Shown: one piece after another, positions 6,192-12,367 of the stretch
Layout of the letters: each line of letters starts with the position of its first letter
Position numbering within the stretch: position 1 is the first letter of the stretch
DNA from: Entomomonas sp964395065
GTDB taxonomy: Bacteria > Pseudomonadota > Gammaproteobacteria > Pseudomonadales > Pseudomonadaceae
Length of the DNA: 12,367 nucleotides
Reading direction: 5' to 3'
NCBI GenBank assembly: GCA_964395065.1
Contig: CAYNAM010000075.1
Span: 1 to 12,367, forward strand
Made by a program: the position numbers and the translations under genes
Notes under the pieces: generated by a model
Seen by the model: only the letters and a program-made list of their open reading frames with translations
What the model was told of the DNA's origin: nothing
Databases searched by the model: none

Positions 6192-8417
6192 TTACACAGA
6201 GGATGGGGAATTAGTGGTTTGAGGAGGTGTTTTTTGAGTAGTTTGCTCAATTTTTTTATTAAAGTAACCGTTATACCATAACCATCCGCTAGCACCTGCA
6301 CAACCAATAATTAAAGCCAATAAGAAAGCTAACCAATATTTATAACAGCGTTTACGCATTGGATCGACTAAGCTCCTACTTGCATTTTTGGGTAGTTCAG
6401 CTTTGGTTGTTAGCTTAGACCCTAAAAAGAAGTTAATACCGACTTTACCATTAATTGCCCAGCCCGAGGCTTCAAGTAGAGGCCCAAGTGTTCGTTGACG
6501 AAGTTTTAACCAAGCCAGAATAACGGATGGCCCTGAGATAATTAAAAACAGTGCTAAAAACACCAGAGGGAACTGCCACCATTGTAATTGAAACAATGAG
6601 CTGGCAATGCTTGCTACGGCTGTCCCAATAGCACCTAGTGCGAGTCCAATTGCTGCAAAAATGCCTACACTTTTTCCAATATCAAATTTTGGTGCATCAG
6701 TGCTTGTGGGAGAGGGGAGCGTTGTGCTTTTAGCAGAATCCAATAGTGCCGTATCTTTTGAGGTTGCCCATTTATTGATTTGTTCGGTGATAAAGCGACC
6801 AAAACGTTTGTAAGGGCTCCAAATAGCCTGACTTATACTAATGGGTTTAGTAATGATTTTAACAACTCTGGCATCCCAATCATAACCATCATTATCAATA
6901 AACACACCGTTACGTCCCTCAAGCAAGAAGTCAGCATCACCTGCTGTCATAGCGGCGACTATGTTCTTTTTCTCTTGTGTACCGTTTATGGGTAGATTTT
7001 TACGAGTACACTCACAATAGAGTAAGAAGAGTTCTGAGTAGTTAGCTAATGTTGTGTGTTTGTTAATATCAGTTACCGAGATGCATAAAGTACAGCATCG
7101 CCCGTCAATGAACAACTGACCTGCCTGAAAAGCAGCTATGCGATGATTAAGATCAAAAAAATCATGGAACGAGACAAAGTTCATTAATAAACGATATAAA
7201 TACTGATGGAAAATGACCAATCTTTCTACCTCTGCAATATCAGCCGCTGCGGCAGGCGTCGTACTGTCTTTCTCTGCTAAAGAGGTAAACTTTTCAAAAA
7301 TATCACTGTTTAGCATTTGTTTAATTCTATTTTCCCCTAGTTTATCAATTGTGATACTTGGCGGAGTTGTAACTTCAACATTGACTAACGTTGGTTTAGA
7401 TGAAACGGCTATTGCATAGGGTGATAAAATATGCTGGATATTCAGCCAATCGGACTGTGATAATTCATCTTGCAACGCTATAGCAGGTTGCACTAATTCG
7501 ATGAGACGTAAAACTTTTGGGCGCCAAATGGGATTTAGTCCAACCTTAAGATCAAGAGGGCGATTGGCAGAAACTTTTGATAAGGGGAGTTCGGCTAAAG
7601 CGCTGTCTTCTAATAGACCATTGTCTGTCGGAACAATATATTTTTCATCAACATTTAAGGCTGATTGTGCTTGAGGGGCGTAGCTCGCTAACTCAGTACG
7701 TAAGAAGTAGTCATTAATTTTCTCTTTAAGTTCTTGAACGAGCTGCCATGCTTCAGCAGTATCATCGCCCAGTGGTGTGGTTGCAGAGCTAACGCTATCA
7801 TTCCACGTTATCCATTCTTGTAAAGATTGTTTAAATGCTTGAGCAATCTTGTCGTTAATTCCATCTAAACCACTGGCATCTTGTACCCCTCCCATAACAG
7901 AGAGAGCCTCTTTAATAAAGGTTTGTAGGTCATCATCTATTTGAGTGGTTGGTGGAATAATACCATCACCGTTGAAGAGATTATGTGTGTTTAGAATCGT
8001 CGATTCATTTAAATCATCAGCGGATATAGAGGATTTATCTTGTTTATTGATATTGGCTAAAATGGCTTTAGCAGTAATTAATAAGCGATTACCCTCTGGT
8101 GTCTCTGCATTAATGGCTGATAATGGCAGTTCATTTGTACTTTCAATGATGCTTTCTAGGTGATTTAATCTTTGCTTTAACCATTTTACGGCTTCAATTA
8201 CTTCAGGAATGCGGATTCGACCATCTTTATCTTCATCTAACAGAGATAAGGTTTTATCGTCAAACACAAGTCCTGATGCTGGACAGCTCAATGCAACCCA
8301 AAGTTTTGGATCAAGCTTATCTAAGTTAGCAATATCTTGAGCTGAACTTAATATAACTTGATCAAGGCCTCCAATACGTTGGAATTTCCAAGGGTAATTT
8401 GTTGTGTCGGTTGTCAT
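6192..8417 (-). CDS. Large EF-hand protein with Cys cluster and C-terminal membrane helices, unknown function
   Basis: This encodes 741 residues; the ATG at 8415-8417 has AGAGGT (8425-8430 on the complement) seven bases upstream. I recall similar conserved hypothetical proteins in Bacteroidota and Gammaproteobacteria but no assigned function. Near the N-terminus is a canonical calcium-binding loop, Asp61 to Glu72 (DEDKDGRIRIPE). An FNGDGIIPP segment around 150 may be a degenerate second site. Mid-protein, a conserved-looking region has Cys441, Cys442 and Cys445, then Cys468 and Cys470, able to form a zinc or other metal site, followed by GRNGVFIDNDG and DWDARVVKI. Three hydrophobic segments follow (about 584-609, 613-637 and 695-715) with a GWAINGKVGIN stretch between, and a Thr/Pro/Ser-rich tail. 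There is no signal peptide, so the long N-terminal part is probably cytosolic and membrane-tethered. It appears monocistronic. Confidence 0.85.
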   Translation of the reverse strand: MTTDTTNYPWKFQRIGGLDQVILSSAQDIANLDKLDPKLWVALSCPASGLVFDDKTLSLLDEDKDGRIRIPEVIEAVKWLKQRLNHLESIIESTNELPLSAINAETPEGNRLLITAKAILANINKQDKSSISADDLNESTILNTHNLFNGDGIIPPTTQIDDDLQTFIKEALSVMGGVQDASGLDGINDKIAQAFKQSLQEWITWNDSVSSATTPLGDDTAEAWQLVQELKEKINDYFLRTELASYAPQAQSALNVDEKYIVPTDNGLLEDSALAELPLSKVSANRPLDLKVGLNPIWRPKVLRLIELVQPAIALQDELSQSDWLNIQHILSPYAIAVSSKPTLVNVEVTTPPSITIDKLGENRIKQMLNSDIFEKFTSLAEKDSTTPAAAADIAEVERLVIFHQYLYRLLMNFVSFHDFFDLNHRIAAFQAGQLFIDGRCCTLCISVTDINKHTTLANYSELFLLYCECTRKNLPINGTQEKKNIVAAMTAGDADFLLEGRNGVFIDNDGYDWDARVVKIITKPISISQAIWSPYKRFGRFITEQINKWATSKDTALLDSAKSTTLPSPTSTDAPKFDIGKSVGIFAAIGLALGAIGTAVASIASSLFQLQWWQFPLVFLALFLIISGPSVILAWLKLRQRTLGPLLEASGWAINGKVGINFFLGSKLTTKAELPKNASRSLVDPMRKRCYKYWLAFLLALIIGCAGASGWLWYNGYFNKKIEQTTQKTPPQTTNSPSSV

Positions 8418-8451
8418 TGGGCTTACCTCTTGCTAGCGTTAGTATTGGCGT

Positions 8452-8479
8452 ATTATGCTATATCTTATGGTTTTGTAAT
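8452..8479 (-). promoter_or_regulatory. Candidate promoter for the EF-hand protein gene
   Basis: On the minus strand, CATAAT (complement of 8452-8457) and ATTACA (complement of 8474-8479) are separated by 16 bases and lie 35-62 bases before the ATG. Matches are 5 of 6 and 4 of 6 to the sigma-70 -10 and -35 consensus. The rest of the 199-base gap (8418-8616) is AT-rich and holds nothing else I can support. The call is by eye only. Confidence 0.35.
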
Positions 8480-8616
8480 AGGTTGGCGAGTTTAAAATAT
8501 TTAAAAATGCCGTCAATCTTTCATATTCTATAGCAAGCGTTAATAAAAAAATATAAGCTTTATAGTGTAGATAAAACGCTGTGTTGATGTTTTTTTTGAA
8601 GTGATGTGATAAAAAA

Positions 8617-8955
8617 TCACGAGGCATTGTATGCAGTTAAGAAATCAATGACGTGATGAAATATTTCTATTTTAGCCTCTGTTGAGAGATTTACAAAGTT
8701 ATCCATGGCTATATCAACGCTTGTAATACATAAACCTGTTATATGCGCACGAAACATTAAATGTCCTGTCCAGCTACGATGGATGTAAAGCGTGGTTGCT
8801 TCACAGTAAGAAAACCATTTATTATCCATGTTGATAGGGCGATGCCCTTGTTTGAGATGATGCATGGAGTCTTCTGTTAACTCAAGGTGACATGGATAGT
8901 TAAAAGGTGGGTTAATAAAGCGCTTTAGGTTTTGCCAATCATCGCGTGTGATCAT
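8617..8955 (-). CDS. Conserved-looking 112-residue hypothetical protein
   Basis: The start is placed at the ATG at 8953-8955 because AAGGGG lies six bases upstream on the minus strand; a TTG at 8977-8979 would add eight residues but has no such site. I do not recognise a named family. The distinctive part is a central MDNKWFSYCEATTLYIHRSW stretch continuing into TGHLMFRAHI, a beta-strand-rich pattern I associate with uncharacterised bacterial proteins. It is soluble, with no signal peptide or membrane helix, and has several His residues (HLELTEDSMHHLKQGHR) in the N-terminal half. The C-terminal part looks helical (EAKIEIFHHVIDFL). It lies between a strong terminator on its upstream side (8981-9009) and a 199-base gap on the other, so it is probably transcribed alone; no clear promoter is visible in the short space available. 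Function unknown. Confidence 0.7.
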   Translation of the reverse strand: MITRDDWQNLKRFINPPFNYPCHLELTEDSMHHLKQGHRPINMDNKWFSYCEATTLYIHRSWTGHLMFRAHITGLCITSVDIAMDNFVNLSTEAKIEIFHHVIDFLTAYNAS

Positions 8956-8980
8956 AATAAGCCCCTTGTATGCAAACAAT

Positions 8981-9009
8981 AAAAAAGGCGCTATTAAAAC
9001 GCCTTTTTT
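8981..9009. terminator. Intrinsic terminator, bidirectional in form
   Basis: AAAAAAGGCG (8981-8990) and CGCCTTTTTT (9000-9009) form a 10-bp inverted repeat around a 9-base loop, giving a GC core with an A-run before and a T-run after on both strands. It lies just past the stop of the Cys/His-tailed gene on the minus strand and should end the argD transcript. A second small hairpin, ACTAAT-GCGT-ATTAGT (9015-9030), overlaps that stop codon. Confidence 0.85.
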
Positions 9010-9025
9010 ATAATACTAATGCGTA

Positions 9026-9331
9026 TTAGTGTTCGCTACAACCGCAGCTATGATTACCGCAACAGTCATCATCTTCCTCAGTTAGTGCGGCACCGTCTTC
9101 CATTGCTTCCATTTCAAGTTGTAAGCTCACTAAATTAGTGGCTAAGGGGCGTAGCACAAGGTTAGTGAACTCTTGGTCATCTTCGGCGACATCCGTGCCA
9201 ATAAATAATTGACCACCAATGTTTTGTACCCAAAGCTCTTTGCCTTCTAGCATAATAGCAAAACGGCTACAGTTAGTTTGTTGAGTTTTTCCATCGGCAT
9301 CTTCAAGTAATAAGGTAATAGTTTCGTTCAT
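9026..9331 (-). CDS. Small acidic protein with Cys/His-rich tail, partner of argD
   Basis: This encodes 101 residues starting 18 bases after the argD stop, with AAAGAGA as a ribosome site, so the two are clearly co-transcribed. Residues 1-75 look like a compact beta-rich fold (ETITLLLEDADGKTQQ, GKELWVQNIGGQLFIG, then LRPLATNLVSLQLEM). The tail turns strongly acidic (EEDDD) and ends with Cys90, Cys91, His94, Cys96, Cys98 and His101. That cluster could bind zinc, copper, nickel or iron-sulfur, although short Cys/His tails on small proteins can also be dispensable. There is no signal peptide or membrane helix, so it is likely cytosolic. I recall similar small proteins beside argD-like genes in pseudomonads, but no function. 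A link to arginine metabolism is inferred only from the operon; metal storage or delivery is equally open. Confidence 0.8.
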   Translation of the reverse strand: MNETITLLLEDADGKTQQTNCSRFAIMLEGKELWVQNIGGQLFIGTDVAEDDQEFTNLVLRPLATNLVSLQLEMEAMEDGAALTEEDDDCCGNHSCGCSEH

Positions 9332-9349
9332 AATAGTCTCTTTAATTGT

Positions 9350-10552
9350 TTAGAGAAGGTGTTTAATCGCTTGTTCAAAACGATTTATGCCTTCTTGTAT
9401 GTCGGTTTCATCAATAATTAGGCTCGGTGCAAGTCGTATGACTTCAGGTCCTGCTTGTAATATCATAAGACCTTGTTGTGCAGCTGCTTTGATGATTTCT
9501 GAGGTGCGAGTTTTCCACTTGGGTGTCAATACGCAACCAATAAGTAACCCTTTACCACGAATTTGAGAGAAAAGATCATAAGGTTTACCCATGTGCTCTA
9601 ATGCTTGGACAAATAGTTGATGACGTTTTTCAACACCCTCTAAGACGGTAGGGGTATTAACAATATCCATCACTTTATTAGCGACAGCACAGGCTAGAGG
9701 ATTACCCCCATAGGTTGTGCCATGTGTTCCTGTTGAAAAGTGCTTGGCAATGTGTTCTTTGGTAAGCATCGCACCAATAGGAAAACCACCGCCTAAGCAT
9801 TTGGCATTACTTAAAATATCAGGAATGACATTGTAATGCATATAAGCAAAGAGTTTACCTGTACGACCTAGACCTGTTTGTACTTCATCGAAAATGAGCA
9901 ATGCATTGTATTTGTCACATAATGCACGGACACCTTCCAGGTAGGCTTGTTCGGCAGGCAAAACACCACTTTCACCTTGGATAGGTTCAAGAATAACGGC
10001 ACAGGTCTTTTCAGAGATAGTGGCTTCCATTGCTGCTAAATCATTATAGGGAACGTGAGTAATCCCTTCAATTTTAGGGCCAAATCCCTTGGAGTATTTT
10101 TCTTGTCCCCCCGTGCTGACGGTAAAGTAGGTACGACCGTGAAAACTATTAAGGGTCGAGATAATTTCAAATTTTTCTTCACCAAAATTATCGTAAGCAT
10201 AACGGCGTGCTAGCTTGAGTGCTGCTTCGTTTGCTTCTGCGCCCGAGTTACAGAAAAATGCACGATCTGCAAATGTAGCATCGGTGAGCTTTTTAGCTAG
10301 TTCTAGGGCAGGTTCATTGGTGAATAGGTTGGATACATGCCATAGCTTATTAGCTTGGGTATTTAGTGCTTCTACTAATGCAGGGTGTGCGTGCCCTAAG
10401 ACATTAACTGCAATACCACCGGTGAAGTCAATGTACTCTCGCCCCTCTTGGTCCCATACTTTTGAACCTTGTCCGCGTACTGGTATAAAGTTGGCGGGGG
10501 CATAAACAGGTACAATATAGTGGTCATAATCACTACGTGTTATGGTAGACAT
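9350..10552 (-). CDS. argD: ArgD-type acetylornithine aminotransferase (class III, PLP)
   Basis: This encodes 400 residues, the normal length for the family. Visible landmarks are GGIAVNVLGHAHP (45-57), the phosphate-binding SGAEANEAA (103-111), SFHGRT (136-141), EPIQGESG (189-196), the cofactor-binding DEVQTGLGRTG with Asp222, and the PLP-binding Lys251 in AKCLGGGFPIG. The enzyme moves an amino group between N-acetylornithine and 2-oxoglutarate in arginine synthesis, and family members often also serve the succinyl-diaminopimelate step of lysine synthesis or arginine breakdown; sequence alone does not separate these. The start is the ATG at 10550-10552 with AGGAG nine bases upstream. It heads a two-gene unit with the Cys/His-tailed protein downstream. 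One oddity is Cys252 beside the catalytic lysine, where Gly or Ala is usual. Confidence 0.93.
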   Translation of the reverse strand: MSTITRSDYDHYIVPVYAPANFIPVRGQGSKVWDQEGREYIDFTGGIAVNVLGHAHPALVEALNTQANKLWHVSNLFTNEPALELAKKLTDATFADRAFFCNSGAEANEAALKLARRYAYDNFGEEKFEIISTLNSFHGRTYFTVSTGGQEKYSKGFGPKIEGITHVPYNDLAAMEATISEKTCAVILEPIQGESGVLPAEQAYLEGVRALCDKYNALLIFDEVQTGLGRTGKLFAYMHYNVIPDILSNAKCLGGGFPIGAMLTKEHIAKHFSTGTHGTTYGGNPLACAVANKVMDIVNTPTVLEGVEKRHQLFVQALEHMGKPYDLFSQIRGKGLLIGCVLTPKWKTRTSEIIKAAAQQGLMILQAGPEVIRLAPSLIIDETDIQEGINRFEQAIKHLL

Positions 10553-10590
10553 TTTGAAGGGCTCCTAAGAGAAGAAATAGCAATTTTGTT

Positions 10591-10596
10591 ATTATA
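10591..10596 (-). promoter_or_regulatory. Candidate -10 box of the argD promoter
   Basis: The complement of 10591-10596 reads TATAAT, a perfect -10 box, about 39 bases before the argD ATG. The -35 position, 17 bases further upstream, falls in the T-run that ends the rpmE terminator and does not match TTGACA. No arginine-repressor box is evident, so the promoter and its regulation are uncertain. Confidence 0.4.
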
Positions 10597-10611
10597 GTAC
10601 AGATTTCAATA

Positions 10612-10639
10612 AAAAAAGCGTCTATATAGACGCTTTTTT
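10612..10639 (-). terminator. Intrinsic terminator of rpmE
   Basis: The 28 bases from 10612 to 10639 form a perfect palindrome: A-run, GCGTCTA, then its exact complement and T-run. Folded, this gives an AAGCGTC stem closed by a TATA loop and followed by a T-run. It starts 21 bases after the rpmE stop on the minus strand and separates rpmE from argD. Being symmetric, it could also stop plus-strand transcription, though no plus-strand gene is present. Confidence 0.88.
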
Positions 10640-10660
10640 AAAATTCCAACAAAGATTGGT

Positions 10661-10873
10661 TTATTTCTTACCGAAACCACCAAAACGTTGTTTGAAACGA
10701 TCAATACGACCACCTGTGTCTAATACTTTTTGTTTACCAGTATAGAATGGGTGACAAGCAGAACAAACATCAATGGTGATGTCTTTGCATAAAGTTGAAG
10801 CTGTATCGATTACATTGCCGCAGCTGCAAGTCGCTTTAATGCTTTCGTATTTTGGGTGGATATCAGATTTCAT
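10661..10873 (-). CDS. rpmE: 50S ribosomal protein L31, zinc-binding type
   Basis: This encodes 70 residues from the ATG at 10871-10873, which has GAGGA upstream. A longer in-frame start at 10921 would add 16 residues that are foreign to L31 and is not used here. The protein starts MKSDIHP and carries four cysteines, Cys16, Cys18, Cys37 and Cys40, matching the zinc ligands of the C+ form of bL31. It ends FGGFGKK. bL31 sits at the interface of the large and small ribosomal subunits. It is encoded alone, bounded by terminators on both sides. Zinc-type L31 is commonly paired elsewhere in a genome with a zinc-free paralogue made under zinc starvation; none lies in this window. Confidence 0.95.
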   Translation of the reverse strand: MKSDIHPKYESIKATCSCGNVIDTASTLCKDITIDVCSACHPFYTGKQKVLDTGGRIDRFKQRFGGFGKK

Positions 10874-10902
10874 GTAGTTTTCCTCAGAGTAGGTGTGCCG
10901 CC

Positions 10903-10930
10903 ACTTAATCAGTTTATACAAAAATTAAGT
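10903..10930 (-). promoter_or_regulatory. rpmE promoter/leader region with inverted repeat
   Basis: On the minus strand a TATAAA (complement of 10913-10918) about 40 bases before the rpmE ATG is the best -10 candidate; the -35 region is poor. It lies inside a perfect 7-bp dyad, ACTTAAT (10903-10909) and ATTAAGT (10924-10930), with a 14-base gap. The dyad does not match the Zur consensus I know. It could be an operator, or chance in AT-rich sequence. Confidence 0.3.
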
Positions 10931-10938
10931 ACCGCACG

Positions 10939-10989
10939 AAAAAAGCCGCTATATAGTAACAGAAAACGCAGTAACTGCAAGCGGTTTTT
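10939..10989 (-). terminator. Candidate terminator of the hemW-DUF3392 unit, with an internal hairpin
   Basis: On the minus strand CCGCT (complement of 10980-10984) and AGCGG (complement of 10946-10950) can pair, followed after one C by six Ts (10939-10944). The loop is long, 29 bases, and contains a small hairpin, GCAG-TTA-CTGC (10968-10978). The position, immediately downstream of the DUF3392 gene and before rpmE, suits a terminator. The 5-bp outer stem is short, so strength is uncertain. Confidence 0.5.
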
Positions 10990-10993
10990 GGTA

Positions 10994-11317
10994 TTAGCGC
11001 TTGTCAGCAATCATGCCAATAAAGATAGTAATCAACAACAATATCGGGGCTAAACTGTAATAGTTCAAGTACCTGAGCAGTTGTTTGATAAAGCCAGGAA
11101 CAAAGTTGATGATAAGCCCAAAAACAATCATGTAAACGATTGCAAGAATAATTACTCTAAGAATAATGTTCATGTGGCCAATAACACGCTGTATGTATTT
11201 ACCCAAGGTTAGGCCAAATAACACTAATAGAACAGCTACTAAAGCGAGGCTAATTTGGTCAAGGTGCCTATCGCACCAACGTGAGAGTGTTGCAATAAAG
11301 TCGAGTAATGTATCCAT
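10994..11317 (-). CDS. DUF3392-family small inner-membrane protein
   Basis: This encodes 107 residues, matching the usual length of DUF3392 proteins. The N-terminus (MDTLLDFIATLSRWCDRHL) is an amphipathic stretch, followed by hydrophobic segments near 22-40 (ISLALVAVLLVLFGLTLG), 50-72 (IILRVIILAIVYMIVFGLI) and 87-104 (SLAPILLLITIFIGMIA), with a short basic end. The recognisable signatures are the LATLSRW-like start and the Y-S-L-A-P-ILLL segment. The function of this family is unknown. The gene begins 3 bases after the hemW stop and has no clear ribosome site of its own, so it probably depends on translational coupling to hemW. Its pairing with hemW is one I recall from Pseudomonas relatives. 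Confidence 0.85.
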   Translation of the reverse strand: MDTLLDFIATLSRWCDRHLDQISLALVAVLLVLFGLTLGKYIQRVIGHMNIILRVIILAIVYMIVFGLIINFVPGFIKQLLRYLNYYSLAPILLLITIFIGMIADKR

Positions 11318-11320
11318 AAG

Positions 11321-12367
11321 TCAGTCTAAAAAATATTCAAGAAGGTTGTTTAAAAATAAAAAGCCTTTTGGGGTCGCCAAGATGCGCTCATCCATAGTGG
11401 CTAGTAATCCAGCATTTTGTGCTTGTAGGCAAGCTTGAGTAATGCTTGCTATTTCAAGAAAGGTACGTTCAGTAAATGAGACGGTGGGTACACCTTCTTT
11501 TAAACGTAGAGTATTCATCATGAACTCAATAGGGAGTTCAGTTTTTGTTAATAAGCGTTGTCCTGCTTGGAAGGATTTATCAGGATTTAAGTAATCTTTA
11601 GGTGTACGCGTTTTCCAGTTACGATAAATGGTTTTATTAGGTTGGGTTATTTTGCCATGAGCACCGGCCCCGATGCCAATAAAATCACCAAATGTCCAAT
11701 AGTTTAGATTGTGTTTGGCTCTTGTCAGAGGTGATGTTGCATAAGCAGAGACTTCGTATTGATGAAAGCCTTGTTCTGCCAATAAAGCTTGACCTTGTTC
11801 TTGTATCTGCCATAGATCTTCATCCTCTGGCAGTATAGGTGGGTGTGACCAATAAGCTGTATTAGGCTCAATAGTGAGTTGATACCACGACAGGTGATCA
11901 GGTTGTAAGGCTATGGCTTGCTTTAGGTCGGCCATGGCTTGCTCAGGTGTTTGCTCCGGTAAACCATGCATTAAGTCGAGGTTTAGACGGGTAAAGCCTG
12001 CTTGATGCGCCATTTCAGCCGCGTGGATGGCTTCTTGGGCAGAATGAATACGGCCTAATGCTTGCAGTTGTTTGCTGTGAAAGCTTTGTACACCAATAGA
12101 GAGTCGATTAATCCCTAGTTTGAAGTAATCAGCAAATTTTTGTTGTTCTGCCGTTCCTGGGTTTGCTTCGAGGGTTATTTCAATATTAGACGCTAAATTG
12201 AGCTGTTGGCTGATACCATTGAGGAGTTGATCAAAACTTTTGGCTGATAATAAGCTGGGTGTGCCACCGCCAATAAAAATAGATTGGATTGGTCGGTTAT
12301 AAGCGGCCTCTTTTTCTATAGCTAAATCTTCCAATAAGGCTTGGATGTACGCCTGTTCAGGCAAGCC
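11321..12367 (-). CDS. hemW: HemW radical-SAM haem chaperone, 5' end outside window
   Basis: The frame is open to the right edge and gives 349 residues; the family is about 380, so roughly the first 30-35 residues, including the CxxxCxxC iron-sulfur motif, are missing because the window ends. Visible radical-SAM core landmarks are IFIGGGTPSLL (fragment residues 30-40), ITLEANPGT, GINRLSIGVQSF, LGRIHS and LDLMHGLPEQT, then FGDFIGIGAGAHGKI and a C-terminal HemN_C-like winged-helix region (LRLKEGVP...). These separate HemW from true oxygen-independent coproporphyrinogen oxidase HemN, with which it is often confused. HemW binds haem and is thought to pass it to haem-dependent enzymes. The TGA stop lies 3 bases before the DUF3392 start. 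An internal TTG near 12364 is a Leu codon, not a start. Confidence 0.93.
   Translation of the reverse strand, partial: GLPEQAYIQALLEDLAIEKEAAYNRPIQSIFIGGGTPSLLSAKSFDQLLNGISQQLNLASNIEITLEANPGTAEQQKFADYFKLGINRLSIGVQSFHSKQLQALGRIHSAQEAIHAAEMAHQAGFTRLNLDLMHGLPEQTPEQAMADLKQAIALQPDHLSWYQLTIEPNTAYWSHPPILPEDEDLWQIQEQGQALLAEQGFHQYEVSAYATSPLTRAKHNLNYWTFGDFIGIGAGAHGKITQPNKTIYRNWKTRTPKDYLNPDKSFQAGQRLLTKTELPIEFMMNTLRLKEGVPTVSFTERTFLEIASITQACLQAQNAGLLATMDERILATPKGFLFLNNLLEYFLD

Noticed and set aside
8533..8582. AGCGTT ... AACGCT inverted repeat with a long AT-rich loop in the 8418-8616 gap
   Set aside because: Six-base arms over a loop of more than 30 bases, with no stable core, are weak evidence for a terminator or operator.
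8606..8620. GTGAT-AAAAA-ATCAC hairpin at the end of the 112-residue gene as a terminator
   Set aside because: The stem is only 5 bp and AT-rich, overlaps the stop codon, and on the minus strand is followed by an A-run rather than a T-run.
8439..8627. Minus-strand open frame of 62 codons in the gap before the EF-hand protein gene
   Set aside because: It overlaps the end of the 112-residue gene, covers the likely promoter of the next gene, and its AT-rich translation (many Tyr, Ile, Asn, Lys) has no recognisable motif.
1..12367. Mobile element, defence island or CRISPR array
   Set aside because: No transposase, integrase, toxin-antitoxin pair, nuclease-helicase set, terminal inverted repeats or spaced direct repeats were found on either strand.

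Overview
The window reads as a stretch of AT-rich chromosome from a gammaproteobacterium. The supporting genes are a MacAB efflux pair, an ScsBCD-type disulfide operon, ArgD, a zinc-type L31 protein, a DUF3392 membrane protein and HemW. hemW next to a DUF3392 gene is an arrangement I associate with Pseudomonas relatives, and the low GC would fit a reduced, host-associated Pseudomonadales lineage such as Entomomonas. That placement is inference; nothing in the window proves the genus. I saw no insertion sequence, integrase, phage gene, CRISPR array, tRNA or rRNA.

Layout: everything from 1 to about 6078 is on the plus strand and everything from 6192 to the right edge is on the minus strand, meeting at one convergent junction. 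Plus strand: the 3' end of macA and complete macB (tripartite efflux); a 139-base gap with a candidate promoter; then a cluster of a small Met/Cys/His-containing membrane protein, scsB (membrane electron conduit), scsC (DsbA/DsbC-like periplasmic thiol protein) and scsD (membrane-anchored thioredoxin-like protein). The three Scs proteins together would carry cytosolic reducing power to periplasmic thiols, a function linked to copper and oxidative stress tolerance in other bacteria.

The convergent junction holds a perfect 15-bp hairpin (6156-6190). Reading leftward from the right edge on the minus strand: hemW (5' end cut by the window) and DUF3392 form one unit ending in a candidate terminator; rpmE has its own leader and a strong terminator; argD is followed 18 bases later by a small acidic protein with a Cys/His tail, ending in a strong terminator; then come a 112-residue hypothetical protein and a 741-residue membrane protein with a canonical EF-hand and a Cys cluster.

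Most of the window is ordinary housekeeping and stress-response sequence. The parts with least assigned function are the 741-residue EF-hand protein, the small protein heading the scs cluster, the Cys/His-tailed partner of argD and the 112-residue protein. No defence system or other clearly new multi-gene system is visible.
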